From positions 1 to 8,345 of the forward strand of contig VBGE01000057.1 in assembly GCA_005880345.1 (NCBI GenBank): a stretch of DNA of 8,345 bases. Direction: 5' to 3'. Below are positions 5,613 through 8,345 of the stretch, piece after piece. Both the position numbers and the translations under genes were made by a program. The notes under the pieces were generated by a model. The model was given only the letters and a program-made list of their open reading frames with translations, was not told where the DNA came from and did no database searches. Positions within the stretch are counted from its first letter, which is position 1. Each line of letters begins with the position of its first letter. The DNA comes from Chloroflexota bacterium (GTDB taxonomy: Bacteria > Chloroflexota > Dormibacteria > Dormibacterales > Dormibacteraceae).

Positions 5613-6584
5613 TCAAGCCGCCAGCGACGCGGCGCGCGGCAGGATCTCGCGCTGATAGAAGCGCATGAAGCCTTCCTGGTCAGGACCCACCTGGTGCACG
5701 TACACGTGGTCGAAGCCTGCCTTGACGAACTTCGCCAGACCGTCAACGTGCGCCTGCGGGTCGGGCCCGCACACGATCTCCCGCTTCACCATCTCGGGCG
5801 TGACGGGCTTGCTCGCCTGCTCGAGGTACAGCGGGCGAGGCAGCTCGTTCTTGAACTGCCCTTCGAGCCCCGAGATCGGCCAGTACTCGTGCGCGGTGCG
5901 CACGGCCTCGTCCTCGCTTCGCGCCCAGCACACCGTCAGCTGTCCGTAACGCGGCTTGCCTGCGCCACCTCCCGCCTCGAAGGCAGCGACGCTCTCGGCC
6001 GACGGAGCCGAGCAGATGAGCCCGTCGCCGAGGCGAGCAGCCAGCCTGGCCGCCTGCTGCCCCGCCGCCGCGACGTAGATGGGCACTGGCTCATCCGGGA
6101 TGTTGTAGACCCTGGCGTCGTGGACCTGAAAGAACTTGCCGTAGTGGCTTTGCTCGCCACCCCGGTGCAGAAGCCGCAGGACGGCAACCGCCTCCTCGAG
6201 CATGTCCTGCCGCATGTCCGGCGGAGGCCACGTCTGGCCAACGACGTGCTCGTTGAGACTCTCGCCGCTGCCCACGCCGAGGAAGAACCGGCCGGGCATG
6301 AGGCAGCCGATGGTCGCCGAAGCCTGGGCGATGATCGCGGGATGGAGACGCATGATCGGGCAGGTGACTCCGGTGCCCACGCGCAGCGTCCTGGTCGTGG
6401 CCGCGATGCCACCCAGCACCGCCCAAACGAACGGCGAGCTGCCCTGCCGGTCGGTCCATGGGTGGTAGTGGTCTGAGATGAGCGCGTAGCCGAAGCCGCT
6501 GTCTTCCGCCATGCGGGCCAGCCGTACCAGCTCGTCAGGCTGCCGCTCTTCGCTGGACAGCGTGTATCCGATCTCGACCTGCAT
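5613..6584 (-). CDS. F420-dependent LLM-class oxidoreductase, F420-G6P-dehydrogenase-like family
   Basis: A 323-residue TIM-barrel enzyme of the luciferase-like group that uses deazaflavin F420. It aligns by eye along its length with mycobacterial F420-dependent glucose-6-phosphate dehydrogenase (Fgd1): IGYTLSSEE (5-13), SDHYHPW (37-43), MRLHPAIIAQASATIGCL (78-95), FLGVGSGESLNEHVVG (101-116), IYVAAAG (169-175) and LGDGLIC (185-191). Equivalents of catalytic His40, Trp44 and Glu109 are present as His39, Trp43 and Glu108. Of the three phosphate-binding residues, Lys259 and Arg283 appear kept (Lys245, Arg268), but Lys198 is replaced by Ser near 195, so glucose-6-phosphate may not be the substrate. 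The ATG at 6584 gives the family N terminus; a GTG two codons upstream is possible and the ribosome binding site is weak. It is divergent from the holin-like operon (54 bases). Confidence 0.9.
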   Translation of the reverse strand: MQVEIGYTLSSEERQPDELVRLARMAEDSGFGYALISDHYHPWTDRQGSSPFVWAVLGGIAATTRTLRVGTGVTCPIMRLHPAIIAQASATIGCLMPGRFFLGVGSGESLNEHVVGQTWPPPDMRQDMLEEAVAVLRLLHRGGEQSHYGKFFQVHDARVYNIPDEPVPIYVAAAGQQAARLAARLGDGLICSAPSAESVAAFEAGGGAGKPRYGQLTVCWARSEDEAVRTAHEYWPISGLEGQFKNELPRPLYLEQASKPVTPEMVKREIVCGPDPQAHVDGLAKFVKAGFDHVYVHQVGPDQEGFMRFYQREILPRAASLAA

Positions 6585-6638
6585 TCCCACTTTCAGGAAA
6601 CGCCTGCGCGTACGCCCAATACGCGAGGCGTTCACCGA

Positions 6639-7064
6639 ATGAGACACGAGTTGCGGGCACCTGTGCAAAGCACTGTCGACGGCAATGGCTCGGCCACCTC
6701 GCGCGGACTGATCGCATCGGTGGTCGGCGACGCGCAGCGCCTGGTCGCGCTGGAGGTCGCGCTCGCCAAGCAGGAGCTCAAGGAGCTGGCGGTGGCGAAT
6801 GCGATCGCGGCGGGCCTGCTGGTGTTCGGCGCGCTGCTGGCTCTGCTGGGCGTGCTCGTCGCGGTGCCGTCGATGGTCGTGTGGCTCGTGCCGTGGCACT
6901 GGCAGGCGGCAGCCGTCTGGGCCGGGGCTTACGTGCTGCTCGCAGTGCTCCTGATCATGGTCGGGCGGGCGAGGCTGCGTTTCCAGGTCCCTCCGCGAAC
7001 CCTCGAAAGTCTGAAGGAGAACAAGGAATGGGCGCTTCGTCGCGTGAGATCGAAGAGCAAATAA
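6639..7064 (+). CDS. Phage-holin-family / holin-superfamily-like small membrane protein
   Basis: A 141-residue protein with a polar N terminus (1-25), an amphipathic helix carrying DAQRLVALEVALAKQELKEL (31-50), and two long hydrophobic helices (about 53-84 and 90-109) joined by a short WHWQ turn; the C terminus is basic. This layout, especially the 'LV..E..LAK.EL' helix before a two-helix hairpin, is that of the chromosomal 'phage holin family' (Actinobacteriophage holin III superfamily, PF07332), which despite its name is usually found next to DUF3618 and YihY-type genes rather than in prophages. No lysis gene is near, so lysis is not supported. The ATG at 6639 has only a weak GAGG 11 bases upstream. 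First gene of a three-gene operon; it overlaps the next by 37 bases. Confidence 0.8.
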   Translation: MRHELRAPVQSTVDGNGSATSRGLIASVVGDAQRLVALEVALAKQELKELAVANAIAAGLLVFGALLALLGVLVAVPSMVVWLVPWHWQAAAVWAGAYVLLAVLLIMVGRARLRFQVPPRTLESLKENKEWALRRVRSKSK

Positions 7065-7477
7065 AAGAGACGCGCGAGCGGATGGACGAGAACCTCGAGG
7101 TGCTCGAGCATCGCGCCGCGTCGAGCGCGGTTCGCTACGGCAAGATCGCGGCCGTGGTGGTCGGCGCCGCCGCGGTGGCCGGCGCAGGCTTCCTGCTCTG
7201 GCGTCGGACACGGCGCCCCACGCTCAAGGGGCGGCTCGAGAAGATGTCGCCAGATTCGCTTCGTGCGCTGGCGGATGAGCTGGCAACCCGTCTGAAGAAG
7301 CCGCTGCCCTCGGTGAGGGTCACAGTCAACGAGAAAAGCCAGGAACCCGGAACCTGGGAGAGCATCCTGCGCAAGGTCGCGCCAGCCCTTGCCGGCACGG
7401 CCTCCACGGCATTCGTCGAACGGGTAACGCGGGCGCCTGACGACGGCAGGGACAGCGCCGCGCCGCAGGCAGACTGA
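7028..7477 (+). CDS. DUF3618-containing membrane-anchored protein
   Basis: A 149-residue protein. Residues 6-33 (REIEEQIKETRERMDENLEV then LEHRA) are the DUF3618 signature, a charged helix with Ile/Thr-Arg-Glu repeats, and one membrane helix follows at about 40-58 with WRRTRRP just after it. The remainder (64-149) is soluble, with a basic helix (LRALADELATRLKKPL) and an acidic tail. The ATG at 7028 is backed by GAAGGAGA at 7013-7020, seven bases upstream, and lies inside the end of the holin-like gene, so translation is coupled. Its stop codon TGA at 7475-7477 overlaps a CTG that may start the next gene. Function of DUF3618 is unknown; its constant company with holin-like and YihY-type proteins suggests an envelope role. 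Confidence 0.82.
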   Translation: MGASSREIEEQIKETRERMDENLEVLEHRAASSAVRYGKIAAVVVGAAAVAGAGFLLWRRTRRPTLKGRLEKMSPDSLRALADELATRLKKPLPSVRVTVNEKSQEPGTWESILRKVAPALAGTASTAFVERVTRAPDDGRDSAAPQAD

Positions 7478-8345
7478 TCATCGCCGGGATACGCGCGCGA
7501 GTCCAGAAGCTGGTCGAGCGCGCCCAGCGCACGCTCCCGGCGCGAGTCCTCACCGCGTACGGCGAGAGCCAGGCCAGCAACTACGCGCTCGCCCTCGCCT
7601 TTGCGGGATTCATGTCGATGTTCCCGATGATCCTCGGCGCTCTGGCCATCATCGGGCTCGCGATCCGAGACCCCGCCACCGAGGTGCGCTTCCAGCTGTT
7701 CGTGATCAACGTGTTCCCCGCGAGCGCGCAGGGCGAGCTGCAGCACGCGATGCAGGGGGTCAAGGCATCGGCGGGTTGGTTCGGCATCGTGTCGATCGGC
7801 GGCTTGCTCTGGAGTGCCAGCAGCATCTTCTCGACCATGGAGTTCGCGCTGACCGAGATCTTCGGCACGCGGCAGCGCGACATGCTGCGGCAGAGGTTGA
7901 TGGGGCTGGTCATGATGATCCTGCTCGTGGTCGCGATCGTCGCGACGGTCGTCGTGAATGCGCTTGCGGGCTTCGTCCCGGTGGTCGGCCCCCTGCTCAG
8001 CTTCATCTTCGGATCGGTCGTGATGGTGACGCTGCTCATCGCCCTATATCGCTTTGTGCCGAACCGAACGTTCCGCCTGAGCGACATCATCCCGGGCGCA
8101 CTTCTGGCGGGCGTGTTCATCGAGGTCCTGTCGTTCGCCTTCCCGCTGTATGCGCGGATCGCCGGTGGTTTCAATACTTACGGCGCCCAGTTCGCTCTCT
8201 TCTTTTTGCTCGCGACCTGGTTCTACCTCCTCAGCCAGCTGATCCTCCTCGGTGCCGTCTACAACAGGTTCCGTCTGGGCGACCCGGCCACGAAAGGCCT
8301 CATCGCGAGCCCGATGGGCGAGTCTTGGGCGAAAACCAGGCCCGT
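7474..8345 (+). CDS. YihY/virulence factor BrkB-family membrane protein (3' end outside window)
   Basis: The frame opens after a TGA at 7438-7440 and runs to the window edge, giving 290 visible codons from 7474. The YihY pattern is clear: a polar N terminus ending GESQASNYALALAFAGFMSM (7561-7620), a WSASSIFSTMEFALTEIFG block (7810-7866), LYRFVPNRTFRLSDIIPGAL (8044-8103) and NTYGAQFALFFLLATWFYLL (8173-8232), with about six helices. It is an inner-membrane protein of unknown function; the old ribonuclease BN label for this family is not supported. There is no ATG, GTG or TTG before Met at 7612, which lies inside the first helix. The likely start is CTG at 7474, overlapping the previous stop as CTGA in the manner of ATGA coupling; ATC at 7477/7480 or ATA at 7489 are other non-standard options. 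Coordinates of the 5' end are therefore uncertain. Confidence 0.85.
   Translation, partial: MIIAGIRARVQKLVERAQRTLPARVLTAYGESQASNYALALAFAGFMSMFPMILGALAIIGLAIRDPATEVRFQLFVINVFPASAQGELQHAMQGVKASAGWFGIVSIGGLLWSASSIFSTMEFALTEIFGTRQRDMLRQRLMGLVMMILLVVAIVATVVVNALAGFVPVVGPLLSFIFGSVVMVTLLIALYRFVPNRTFRLSDIIPGALLAGVFIEVLSFAFPLYARIAGGFNTYGAQFALFFLLATWFYLLSQLILLGAVYNRFRLGDPATKGLIASPMGESWAKTRP

Noticed and set aside
6585..6638. Promoter in the divergent gap before the holin-like gene
   Set aside because: I could not find a convincing -35/-10 pair or a SigB-type GTTT/GGGTA pair at correct spacing on either strand.
6639..7064. Prophage or lysis cassette suggested by the holin-like protein
   Set aside because: No endolysin, phage structural gene, integrase or attachment repeat is present; the neighbours are DUF3618 and YihY, the usual chromosomal context.
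6585..7211. N-terminal extension of the F420 oxidoreductase frame by about 209 codons
   Set aside because: It runs antisense through the holin-like and DUF3618 genes and is Arg/His-rich; the family N terminus begins at the Met at 6584.

Overview
The window is about 8.3 kb of GC-rich DNA packed with short bacterial genes. It holds eleven intact or near-intact protein genes plus one gene cut at each edge; no RNA gene, CRISPR array or insertion sequence was seen. A deazaflavin (F420)-type luciferase-like oxidoreductase, an RsbW-type stress regulator and a holin-like/DUF3618/YihY membrane trio point to an actinomycete or a nearby F420-using, high-GC Terrabacteria lineage (for example Chloroflexota or Dormibacterota). 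The window alone cannot separate these. The GC-rich third codon positions look uniform, so there is no obvious sign of a recent island.

Layout: (1) 1-1488, plus strand, a tight three-gene run: the C-terminal end of a His/Cys-rich conserved hypothetical protein, a four-helix membrane protein with a TTG start, and a DUF72 (YecE-like) protein. (2) 1451-1927, minus, a small HExxH putative metalloprotein whose 3' end overlaps the DUF72 gene. (3) 1971-2483, plus, a general-stress-type membrane protein with a strong Shine-Dalgarno. (4) 2502-3347, minus, a STAS plus HATPase fusion of the anti-sigma/anti-anti-sigma class. Upstream of it on the same strand is a PAP2 phosphatase (3524-4081). (5) 4323-5609, plus, an Nramp-superfamily transporter with altered metal-site motifs. 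(6) 5613-6584, minus, a F420-dependent LLM-class oxidoreductase. (7) 6639 to the window end, plus, an overlapping operon: holin-like small membrane protein, DUF3618 protein, and a YihY/BrkB-family membrane protein that runs off the edge.

Taken together the window reads as ordinary chromosome with an envelope and stress flavour: several membrane proteins, a stress-family protein, a partner-switch regulator, a metal transporter and a redox enzyme. I did not find a clear new multi-gene system. The items most worth a second look are the substituted Nramp metal site, the STAS-HATPase fusion lacking the usual phospho-acceptor position, the YihY gene with no standard start codon (a CTG sits in a CTGA overlap), the small HEWLH protein, and an open, coding-like minus-strand stretch just upstream of the PAP2 gene. 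Family assignments are from recognition of motifs, not from database searches.
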